This document shows positions 1-5,910 of a stretch of DNA of 23,998 nt, piece after piece. This DNA is from an uncultured Opitutia bacterium. GTDB taxonomy: Bacteria; Verrucomicrobiota; Verrucomicrobiia; Opitutales; UBA953. How positions within the stretch are numbered: position 1 is the first letter of the stretch; each line of letters opens with the position of its first letter. The position numbers were made by a program, and so were the translations under genes. The notes below the pieces were generated by a model. That model was not told the DNA's origin. It worked only from the letters and a program-made list of their open reading frames with translations, and did not search any database. The stretch covers positions 1 through 23,998 of the forward strand of contig CAIRWP010000061.1 of assembly GCA_903882335.1 (NCBI GenBank), given 5' to 3'.

Positions 1-561
1 GACGATGCTGGGCCGGACCGAAAGACGGACGATGAGCATCGTCAGGAGCATCATGAAGATCACGCCGAGCGTGAAGCCGACGAAAGGCGAGATGATCATC
101 GGCTTGATGAGCTTCGGCCAGAGGCCGACCGTCTTGCCGGCGGAATCCGTCGCGGACCAGATGAGGCTGTTCCAGTTCAGGTGGGTCAGTCCGAGGACGC
201 CGCCGCAAAGACCGCCGATGAGCGCGTGGGAGGAACTGGAGGGGATGCCGAACCACCAGGTGATGAGATTCCAGACGATGCCGCCCATCAGGCCGCAGGC
301 GATGGCGAGCTGCATGCCTTCGATGGCGATGTGCCCTCCCGCCATGTCGATGTAGCCGGAGTAGATCGTCTTCGCCACCGCGGTGCCCCAGAAGGCGCCG
401 AAGAGGTTGGTCACCGCCGCGAGCATGATCGCCTGGCGGGGCGTCAGCACGCGCGTCGAGACGACGGTCGCGATGGCGTTGGCCGCGTCATGGAAGCCGT
501 TGATGTATTCGAACACCACGGCCACCACGATGACCAGCACCATCAGCAGGAAGGGATCCAT
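1..561 (-). CDS. pit: PiT-family inorganic phosphate transporter, 3' end off window
   Basis: This is the first 187 residues of an inner-membrane low-affinity phosphate permease (PiT/PHO4 family), which imports phosphate with a cation. The family signature NGFHDAANAIAT is at residues 21-32, and GIPSSSSHALIGG, the conserved serine-rich loop, is at 105-117. Hydrophobic segments lie near residues 4-18, 44-62, 84-102, 112-126 and 154-180. The ATG start is fixed by an in-frame stop 24 bases upstream, which is also the stop codon of the DUF47 gene. No Shine-Dalgarno sequence is visible. The two genes are 21 bases apart and probably form one operon, the usual PhoU-like accessory plus transporter pair. 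The C-terminal half lies outside the window, so whether the gene is intact cannot be judged. Confidence 0.95.
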   Translation of the reverse strand, partial: MDPFLLMVLVIVVAVVFEYINGFHDAANAIATVVSTRVLTPRQAIMLAAVTNLFGAFWGTAVAKTIYSGYIDMAGGHIAIEGMQLAIACGLMGGIVWNLITWWFGIPSSSSHALIGGLCGGVLGLTHLNWNSLIWSATDSAGKTVGLWPKLIKPMIISPFVGFTLGVIFMMLLTMLIVRLSVRPSIV

Positions 562-582
562 AGCCGGAGACGGGGCGCGGGC

Positions 583-1224
583 TTAGGCGTACTTGAGGGC
601 GATCTGGAACACGACCTTGCCGGCGTCGCGGCAGTGGTCGATCGCGCGCTCGAGGAGTTCGTAGATGTCCTTGAGGACGACGACTTCCTTGGCGTCGACG
701 TTGCCCTGGTAGAGGTCGCGGAGGAGTCCCACCATCAGGCGGTCGGCATCGCCTTCGATCGTCTGCAGGGTCTCGTAGTCGTCCTGGATCTCCTCGACGT
801 TCGAGAGCTTGCGCAGCTTGCGGACGAGGGAGGCGGTGACCTCGGTGGCCTGCTCGAGCATGCGCACCTGCTTGTCGACGATGTCGGTCGAGAACTGGGA
901 GGGGCAGATGGCGAGGCGCTCGCCGATCTTCTCGCAGGTCTTCGGGATCTTGTAGAGGGCGTTGGCGAGGGCCTCGATGTCCTCGCGCTCGAGCGGAGTC
1001 ACGAAGGTCCGGCAGAGTTCCTGGGTGATCGAGAGACCGATGCGCTTGTCGTTGCGGCGGGCCACGACCAGCTCGGTGAAGCGTTGCTCGAAGTCCGGCT
1101 TGCCGACCTGCGAGTAGAGCTTGGAGAGGGATTTGGCGCTTTTCGCGGCCTCATCGGCGCTGGCTTCGAGCAACTCGTAGAACTTTTCATCCTTACCGAG
1201 GACCTTCTTAAGGAAGTCTTTCAT
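583..1224 (-). CDS. DUF47-family (PhoU-like) phosphate transport accessory protein
   Basis: A 213-residue all-helical cytoplasmic protein of the DUF47/TIGR00153 family, which resembles PhoU and is commonly encoded next to PiT transporters, where it is thought to modulate them. It opens with MKDFLKKVLGKDEKFYELLE and ends in a helix containing the conserved segment ELLERAIDHCRDAGKVV. The length matches the family (about 210-220). The open frame extends 26 codons further upstream, but that extension is proline/arginine rich and unlike the family, so I chose the ATG at 1224. The leader before this ATG is pyrimidine-rich with no Shine-Dalgarno. The downstream neighbour is pit, and a PhoB-box-like repeat lies 75-118 bases upstream of the start, suggesting phosphate-starvation control. 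Confidence 0.93.
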   Translation of the reverse strand: MKDFLKKVLGKDEKFYELLEASADEAAKSAKSLSKLYSQVGKPDFEQRFTELVVARRNDKRIGLSITQELCRTFVTPLEREDIEALANALYKIPKTCEKIGERLAICPSQFSTDIVDKQVRMLEQATEVTASLVRKLRKLSNVEEIQDDYETLQTIEGDADRLMVGLLRDLYQGNVDAKEVVVLKDIYELLERAIDHCRDAGKVVFQIALKYA

Positions 1225-1298
1225 GGGAGGGTAGTTGGGTGGGGCTTTGAAAGACCTCCCGGCAGGGGGTCGCAAGCGCGGTTCGTCACACTTTCGTA

Positions 1299-1342
1299 AC
1301 AATCGTTACATCAAGTTGTTGCAAGTGTTACGATTGTGTGAC
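1299..1342 (-). promoter_or_regulatory. Candidate Pho box (11-bp direct repeats) upstream of DUF47-pit
   Basis: Read on the minus strand, heptamers recur in exact 11-bp register: GTCACAC, GTAACAC, a poor unit AACAACT, then GTAACGA, separated by 4-bp spacers. PhoB/PhoP-type regulators bind 11-bp direct repeats of a 7-bp core such as CTGTCAT or GTAACA, so both spacing and core resemble a Pho box. The site also contains an inverted repeat, because 1285-1302 and 1325-1342 are near complements. It lies just upstream of the phosphate operon. No phoB or phoR is in this window, so the regulator is inferred. Confidence 0.5.
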
Positions 1343-1417
1343 GGGGGCGGGAAGCATTAAAGCGTGCTGAGTCGAGTGCTGCATCGAGTACGGAGTGCCG
1401 AGTCGATGGAAGGCGCA
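1343..1417. other. Degenerate CGAGT-type repeats, non-coding
   Basis: Between the Pho-box candidate and the inverted-repeat element, 1364-1409 consists of loosely repeated GAGT and CGAGT words separated by short variable spacers. I see no credible gene here. It looks like a decayed simple repeat. Confidence 0.5.
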
Positions 1418-1648
1418 GCAGGGGGCACGTGGGCACGGTGACACGTGGGCAAGGGGAGATGTGGTTTCAGGGAATCCATGAGGGACAGGTCAGGGCTAGG
1501 GACAGGCGCGAAACCAAGTGGTCGTCTGGCTAGTGGGCCGGTGGGTAAGGACGGCAGATCTGCGCGGCCGACCGGGACGGTCAGCCCTACCTAGGTGGGA
1601 GTCACAACCTTCCTTGCCCACGTGCCAGCTTGCCCACCTGCCCCCTGC
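1418..1648. repeat. Intergenic element with 37-bp terminal inverted repeats built of 8-bp units
   Basis: The segments 1418-1454 and 1612-1648 are inverted copies matching at 33 of 37 positions, enclosing about 157 bp. Each arm is itself an 8-bp periodic series: on the left arm GCACGTGG, GCACGGTG, ACACGTGG, GCAAGGGG in unbroken register from 1425, and the right arm reads the same way on the other strand. A short stretch at 1528-1551 has the same period (GGCTAGTG, GGCCGGTG). The interior holds one copy of a 28-bp dispersed element. The right arm ends five bases from the uvrC stop codon. No open reading frame inside looks real, so it is a non-coding repeat cassette, possibly MITE-like or a decayed array. 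Confidence 0.7.
1564..1591 (+). repeat. Dispersed 28-bp element, copy A
   Basis: This 28-bp segment recurs in inverted orientation at 4632-4660, identical except for one inserted G. It starts GCGGCCGACC and ends CAGCCCTACC. Its core holds the small inverted repeat GACCG/CGGTC, so it could fold as a hairpin. Both copies lie in non-coding DNA beside 8-bp repeat tracts. Confidence 0.75.
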
Positions 1649-1653
1649 TCGTC

Positions 1654-3120
1654 CTACCTTCCTTCGAGGAACTTGGCGATCTCGGCGGCGAGCTTGTCGC
1701 TGACGCCCGCGACTTGCGCGAGTTCCTCGACGGTGGCTTGGCGGAGTTTCTGGATGCTGCCGAAGTGCGCCAACAGCGCTTCCTTCCGCTTGGGCCCGAG
1801 CCCGGGCATCTCGTCGAGCAGGGACTCCTTCAGTTTGCGGCTGCGGAGGTCGGCGTTGAAATCGTTGGCGAAGCGGTGGGCTTCGTCGCGGATGCGCATG
1901 AGCAGGGCGAGGCCGACGTCATGCCGCGGGAGCTTGAGTTCCCGCCCCTCGGGGAAGACGATCGTCTCCTCCCGCTTGGCCAGACCGATGAGCGGCGGCG
2001 GCGTCAGGCCGGCCTTGCGGAAAGCGGAGAGGGCCGCGCCCACCTGACCGAGGCCGCCGTCGATGATCACCAGCTCGGGGAAGGCCCGGCCCTCCTCGGC
2101 CAGCCGGGAATAACGTCGGCCGACGACCTCCTCCATCGAACGGAAGTCGTCGTTGCCCTCGAACGACTTGATCTTGAACCGGCGGTAGCCGGTCTTGTCG
2201 GCCTGGCCATCGACGAAGCGCACCATCGAGGCAACCGCGAGGGTCCCCGAGATGTGGGAGATGTCGAAGCACTCCGTCGTCGCGGGCGGTCGCGCCAACC
2301 CGAGCGCCGCGGCCAGGGCGTCCAGCGCGCCCGATTCGTCGCGGCGGGGCAGGGGATTCTCGCGCAGGAAACGCCGGGACTTCTCGGTCGTCCGGCGCAG
2401 GGCGTCCAGCAGGTCGCGCAGTTCGGCCGCCTTCTCGTAGTCGCGCGCCGCCGCCGCCGCCCGCATGTCGGTCTCGGTCTGCTCGGCCCACTCGCCTGCC
2501 TTGCCCTCCAGGAACGCGCAGGCCGCGGTCACGCGTTCGCCGTATTCCTCGGCGGTGACCTCGTTCGGGAATTTCTGGATCTGCGAGCGGACGTCGCCGT
2601 AGAGGCGCCAACGGCCGTCCGGCAGCGGCGCGGGGTTGGCGTCGACCAGCAGGATGCCGAACTTCTTCCGCATCTCGTTGATCGTCCGCCGGACCGCCTG
2701 CTGGTGTGGGAACGGTCCGAAGTAACGGGCGGAGTCCGAATTGCGGGCGCGCACGATCCGGAAACGGGGGATGGGGTCGGCCAGGTCGACCCGGATCTGC
2801 GGGAACTGCTTGTCGTCCCGGAAGAGGATGTTCCAGCGAGGTCGCCAGCGTTTGATCAGCTTGCCTTCGAGGAGCAGGGCTTCGGTCTCGGACCGGACCT
2901 CGTGCCACTCGAGGTCGGCCACCGTGTCCATCATGGCGGCCACTTTGGGGGTCATCCGCGGGCGGGGGATGAAATAGGAGGCCAGCCGCTTCTTCAGGTC
3001 CTTGGCCTTGCCCACGTAGACGACCAGGCCGGCCGGGTCCTTCATCAGGTAGACCCCCGGGGTATGCGGCGCACGCCGCGCTTTCGCTTTCGGCGAAAGT
3101 TCTTCCCGGTCGGTTTGCAT
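1654..3120 (-). CDS. uvrC: UvrC-type excinuclease subunit, short form lacking the Cys cluster
   Basis: UvrC makes the 3' and 5' incisions around DNA lesions in UvrABC nucleotide excision repair. In order: GIY-YIG nuclease at residues 21-100 (PGVYL, YVGKAKDLKKR, E81-E85 region, RDDKQFP), a UVR UvrB-binding helix near 215-242, the RNase H-like C-terminal nuclease (FDISH 285-289, NDDF 323-326, IIDGGLGQ 352-359, RDEAHRFAN 411-419), and two helix-hairpin-helix motifs at 438-485. At 488 residues it is shorter than the usual 560-610. The region between GIY-YIG and UVR (about 155-190) lacks the four-cysteine motif of typical UvrC, and only C201 and C284 exist in the whole protein. The ATG at 3120 was chosen because the longer open frame runs back through the divergent cinA gene. 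The start has no Shine-Dalgarno. Confidence 0.93.
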   Translation of the reverse strand: MQTDREELSPKAKARRAPHTPGVYLMKDPAGLVVYVGKAKDLKKRLASYFIPRPRMTPKVAAMMDTVADLEWHEVRSETEALLLEGKLIKRWRPRWNILFRDDKQFPQIRVDLADPIPRFRIVRARNSDSARYFGPFPHQQAVRRTINEMRKKFGILLVDANPAPLPDGRWRLYGDVRSQIQKFPNEVTAEEYGERVTAACAFLEGKAGEWAEQTETDMRAAAAARDYEKAAELRDLLDALRRTTEKSRRFLRENPLPRRDESGALDALAAALGLARPPATTECFDISHISGTLAVASMVRFVDGQADKTGYRRFKIKSFEGNDDFRSMEEVVGRRYSRLAEEGRAFPELVIIDGGLGQVGAALSAFRKAGLTPPPLIGLAKREETIVFPEGRELKLPRHDVGLALLMRIRDEAHRFANDFNADLRSRKLKESLLDEMPGLGPKRKEALLAHFGSIQKLRQATVEELAQVAGVSDKLAAEIAKFLEGR

Positions 3121-3166
3121 TTTGGGCGGAGGTCCTTTACCCTGCCGCAACGTGCTCGCCCCGCAA

Positions 3167-4447
3167 ATGGAAACCTGCAAAACCCCGCCCCGCCAGGTCC
3201 TCGTCATCAACGTCGGGGACGAGTTGCTGGACGGGCTCCGCGAGAACGGCCATCTCCTTTGGCTCGGCGAGCATCTGGCCCGCCGGGGACTGCCCATTAG
3301 CCGTTCGCTCGTCGTGCGCGACGACGCCGCCGAGATCGCCCGCGCCATCGGCGAAGGGTGGGGCGCCTACGACCTGATCGTGACCACCGGCGGCATTGGG
3401 CCCACTTCCGACGACCACACGCGCGAGGCCGTCGCCGCCGCCCTCGGGGTCGGTCTCCGTCACGTGCCCGCGGCCGAGTCCGCCCTGCGCCAGCGTTTCG
3501 CGCTCATCGGCCGGAAGGTCGCTCCGGCGGACCTCTCGCAATGTTACGTACCGGAGGGCGGCGAGAGCCTCCCGAATCCCCGCGGCACCGCGCCCGGTGT
3601 CTTCTTCCACCGCGGTCGCACCGCCCTTGCGATGTTGCCCGGACCCTCGCTCGAACTCCGCCCGATGTTCGAGGACGAAGTCGTCCCCCGGTTGCGCGGC
3701 CTCGGCTGCGCCTGCCAAGGCGAAGCGTACGTCCAGGTCCGCACCTTCGGTCTTGGCGCCGTGCCGCTCGAGCAGCTGGTGCGCCCGCTGCTCCGCCCGG
3801 GCATGGTGCTCACCTTCGGTACCCACACCGGCGTCGTCGACGCCCGTATCTCCTCGGGGGGGAGCGGCGCCACCGCGGACCAGCTGCTGGAGGTGGCTCG
3901 CCGCGTGCGCGATACCGTCGGCCCAGATTTCGTCTGCACCGGGCACTCCTGCCTCGCGACCATCGTCGTCGAGCAGCTCCGCTCGCTCGAGAAAACGGTG
4001 GCCCTCGCCGAATCCTGCACCGGTGGCCTGCTTGCCGATGCCTTCACCGATGTCCCGGGCGCTTCCCGGGTCTTCGCCGGTTCGGCCGTCTGCTATTCCA
4101 ACGACGCCAAGATGAACATCCTCGGCGTGCCGGAATCCCTGCTGGCGCAGCACGGTGCCGTCTCGGGCGAGTGCGCCGCGGCCATGGCCACCGCGTCCGC
4201 CGAGAAATTCGGCTCCGATTACGCCCTCGCGGTCACCGGTTACGCCGGCCCCGGCGGCGGGACTGACGCCGATCCGGTCGGCACCGTCTATCTCGGGTAC
4301 GCTTCCCCGACCGGAGTCTGGTCCAGCCGCGTGTACTTGCCCGGCGATCGGGCTCAGGTCAAACTGCGCGCCGTCAACACCGCCTTGGACCTGATGCGTC
4401 GCCAGCTGAACCGCTACCGCGTCGAGGACCTGATCCACGGGGCGTAA
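3167..4447 (+). CDS. cinA: CinA-family protein (MoCF domain plus nicotinamide-nucleotide amidase domain)
   Basis: A 426-residue cytoplasmic protein with the two-domain CinA layout. The N-terminal molybdopterin-binding-like (MoCF/COG1058) domain covers about residues 9-180, with GDELLDG at 18-24 and TTGGIGPTSDDHT at 73-85. The C-terminal CinA domain at about 262-413 carries the nucleophile motif ESCTGG at 282-287. In characterised homologues this domain deamidates NMN in pyridine-nucleotide recycling, and the N-terminal domain can act on ADP-ribose. The ATG at 3167 is preferred over a TTG at 3122, since homology begins shortly after it. A possible promoter, TTGCAT and TACCCT with a 17-bp spacer (3115-3143), lies in the 46-bp gap shared with divergent uvrC. 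The 8-bp repeat array begins 6 bases past its stop codon. Confidence 0.93.
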   Translation: METCKTPPRQVLVINVGDELLDGLRENGHLLWLGEHLARRGLPISRSLVVRDDAAEIARAIGEGWGAYDLIVTTGGIGPTSDDHTREAVAAALGVGLRHVPAAESALRQRFALIGRKVAPADLSQCYVPEGGESLPNPRGTAPGVFFHRGRTALAMLPGPSLELRPMFEDEVVPRLRGLGCACQGEAYVQVRTFGLGAVPLEQLVRPLLRPGMVLTFGTHTGVVDARISSGGSGATADQLLEVARRVRDTVGPDFVCTGHSCLATIVVEQLRSLEKTVALAESCTGGLLADAFTDVPGASRVFAGSAVCYSNDAKMNILGVPESLLAQHGAVSGECAAAMATASAEKFGSDYALAVTGYAGPGGGTDADPVGTVYLGYASPTGVWSSRVYLPGDRAQVKLRAVNTALDLMRRQLNRYRVEDLIHGA

Positions 4448-4452
4448 GGGGG

Positions 4453-4620
4453 CGACACGAGGACCCGAGGGATGGAGGGCACGAGGTCAGGAGGACACGA
4501 GGACACGAGGACACGAGGACACGAGGACCAGAGGACCAGAGGGCAGGAGGTCACGAGGACCCGAGGGCAGGGCGATACGAGGGATGGAGGACCCGAGGGC
4601 AGGAGGAGCCGAGGGCTTGG
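4453..4620. repeat. 8-bp tandem repeat array, 21 units without indels
   Basis: The entire 168-bp stretch can be cut into 21 octamers in unbroken register with consensus GGACACGA. Four consecutive units (4493-4524) are perfect GGACACGA, followed by two GGACCAGA. The other units are diverged forms such as GGACCCGA, GGGATGGA, GGGCAGGA and GGTCACGA, several of which recur, hinting at higher-order duplication. The strand is strongly purine-biased. Eight is not a multiple of three, and no frame reads as a plausible protein, so the array is treated as non-coding. Confidence 0.9.
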
Positions 4621-4769
4621 GGATGCCTCTTGGTAGGGCTGACCGTCCCCGGTCGGCCGCTGACATGAGCACGGTTTTTTCTGCCCTATCCAACCGCTAT
4701 CCGCCAACCGCTAACCCCTGTCCGCCACAAAGGATTGCCATGCGGGGTGGGGTGGGGAGATTGGCGGGG
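4621..4769. other. Intergenic remainder upstream of holA
   Basis: After the octamer array come the inverted 28-bp element copy (4632-4660), a short T-run (4675-4680), and a direct repeat CCAACCGCTA at 4690-4699 and 4704-4713. A Shine-Dalgarno-like AAAGGA at 4729-4734 precedes an ATG at 4740, an alternative holA start. I see no other gene here. Confidence 0.5.
4632..4660 (-). repeat. Dispersed 28-bp element, copy B (inverted)
   Basis: This is the reverse-complement copy of the element at 1564-1591, 29 bp long because of one extra G in the central G-run. The GACCG/CGGTC hairpin core is preserved. It directly follows the octamer array. Confidence 0.75.
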
Positions 4770-5888
4770 ATGCCCGGGTATCTCGCCATCATCGCCGGCA
4801 AAGACGAGTTCCTCGTCGATCGGGACGCCCGCGCCTGCTACGACAAGGCGCGCGCGGCCGCGGGGGCCGAGGCCGACGCCGAGGTCGTGTCGGGCGTGAT
4901 CATGCGGGTCAGCGACGCGGTCCCAATCGAGACGAGCTTCGTCGAGACCGTGAACACGCGCTCCATGTTCGGAGGCAAACGCGTGCTGTGGCTGCGTCAT
5001 TTCAACTGGGTCTCCGACAGCGTCCAGGCGCGTTCCGAGGAGGTGAAGGAGTCGCTGGCGCGCCTGCTCAAGGCCGTCGTGGAGGCGGAGTCCGACGTCG
5101 CCATCATCATCTCGGCCACGCCCTACGACGGGCGCCGCAAGGACCTCTCGGCCCTGAAGTCCCTGGCCCAGGAATTCGTCGTGCACTCCCCGGCCGCCAA
5201 GTCCCCTTTCGGCGGCGACGATGCGCAGGCCGACATGCAGGTGGGTCTCGCGACCAAGCACCTGCAGTCGCTGGGCGTGAAGTTCGACCGCTCCGTCCCC
5301 GAGGCGGTCGTCGCCCGCGTCGGCCAGTCCACGCGGCTCGTCCTGGTCGAATGCGACAAGCTCGCGAGCTACGCCGGCCCGGGCGGGACGATCAAGGAGG
5401 CCGACGTGCTCCTGCTGGTGCCGACGTTCGGCGACGGGGATTTCTTCGAGCCGATCGAGGCGCTCGCGGCCCGCGACCTCCCGTGGGGGCTCGCCTCGCT
5501 CGACCGCTACTTCTTCAACGAGTCCTCGGCCCGTCCGCTGCTCTCGGCCCTGCAGAATCGCCTGCGCCTGCTGATCCAGATTCGCTGCCTGGTGGATTCC
5601 GGCGATTTCCGCGTGAGCGACGCGGGCCTGTCGAAGGGCCAGTTCGAGACCGCCAGCGTCCGCCACGGACCGACCTTTGGCTCGGCCGCGAAGTCCTCCG
5701 CCAACCTCTTCTCCCAGAACGCCTGGTACATCAGCAACAAGGTGGCCCCGGGGGCGGCCCGCTTCTCCTTGGCCGAGCTGGTGGATCTGCAGCTGGCTTG
5801 CGCCGACTGCTTCGACGCCTCCAACCGCGGCGACGACGAGGCGGCCGTGCGCGCGATGTTCCTGCGGGCGCTTGCCGTCCGCCGCTAA
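4770..5888 (+). CDS. holA: DNA polymerase III subunit delta
   Basis: This is the clamp-loader delta subunit, which opens the beta sliding clamp during replication. The 372-residue product starts with YLAIIAGKDEFLVDRDARA, the usual delta N-terminus. It continues with VNTRSMFGGKRVLWLR (residues 61-76), where the clamp-binding region lies in the family, a helical domain II containing LVLVECDKLASYAG, and a C-terminal collar domain ending SLAELVDLQLACADCFDASN and RAMFLRAL. No functional Walker A is present, as expected for delta. The ATG at 4770 fits the domain start, with GGAG about 10 bases upstream. An ATG at 4740 preceded by AAAGGA would add ten glycine/arginine-rich residues. purB follows after 22 bases. 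Confidence 0.9.
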   Translation: MPGYLAIIAGKDEFLVDRDARACYDKARAAAGAEADAEVVSGVIMRVSDAVPIETSFVETVNTRSMFGGKRVLWLRHFNWVSDSVQARSEEVKESLARLLKAVVEAESDVAIIISATPYDGRRKDLSALKSLAQEFVVHSPAAKSPFGGDDAQADMQVGLATKHLQSLGVKFDRSVPEAVVARVGQSTRLVLVECDKLASYAGPGGTIKEADVLLLVPTFGDGDFFEPIEALAARDLPWGLASLDRYFFNESSARPLLSALQNRLRLLIQIRCLVDSGDFRVSDAGLSKGQFETASVRHGPTFGSAAKSSANLFSQNAWYISNKVAPGAARFSLAELVDLQLACADCFDASNRGDDEAAVRAMFLRALAVRR

Positions 5889-5900
5889 CCCTGCTATAAG
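5872..5900 (+). promoter_or_regulatory. Candidate sigma-70-type promoter for purB
   Basis: A TTGCCG hexamer (5872-5877) and a TATAAG hexamer (5895-5900) are separated by 17 bp, a good match to the housekeeping promoter form. It overlaps the end of holA. Transcription would start only a few bases before the purB ATG at 5911, giving an almost leaderless message, which agrees with the missing Shine-Dalgarno. Confidence 0.45.
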
Positions 5901-5910
5901 CCCACTTCCG

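Noticed and set aside
1418..1648. Insertion sequence
   Set aside because: It has terminal inverted repeats but no transposase frame, and no target-site duplication could be recognised, so it is listed only as a repeat.
3088..3100. Palindrome CTTTCG-G-CGAAAG near the start of uvrC
   Set aside because: It lies inside the uvrC N-terminal codons (SPKAK) and has no T-run or operator context. It could be chance in this composition.
1630..3300. 556-residue plus-strand frame opposite uvrC
   Set aside because: It is a shadow frame with no recognisable motif; uvrC on the minus strand has all of its nuclease motifs.
3121..3348. N-terminal extension of uvrC of 76 residues
   Set aside because: It overlaps cinA on the other strand, is serine/arginine-rich shadow sequence, and the UvrC fold starts after the ATG at 3120.
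4453..4620. CRISPR array
   Set aside because: Units are 8 bp with no unique spacers and no cas genes nearby.
4414..4707. Minus-strand frame encoding repeated PRVLVSSC-like octapeptides
   Set aside because: The repeats are just the 8-bp DNA array read in a frame. It has no promoter or ribosome site and overlaps the cinA end.
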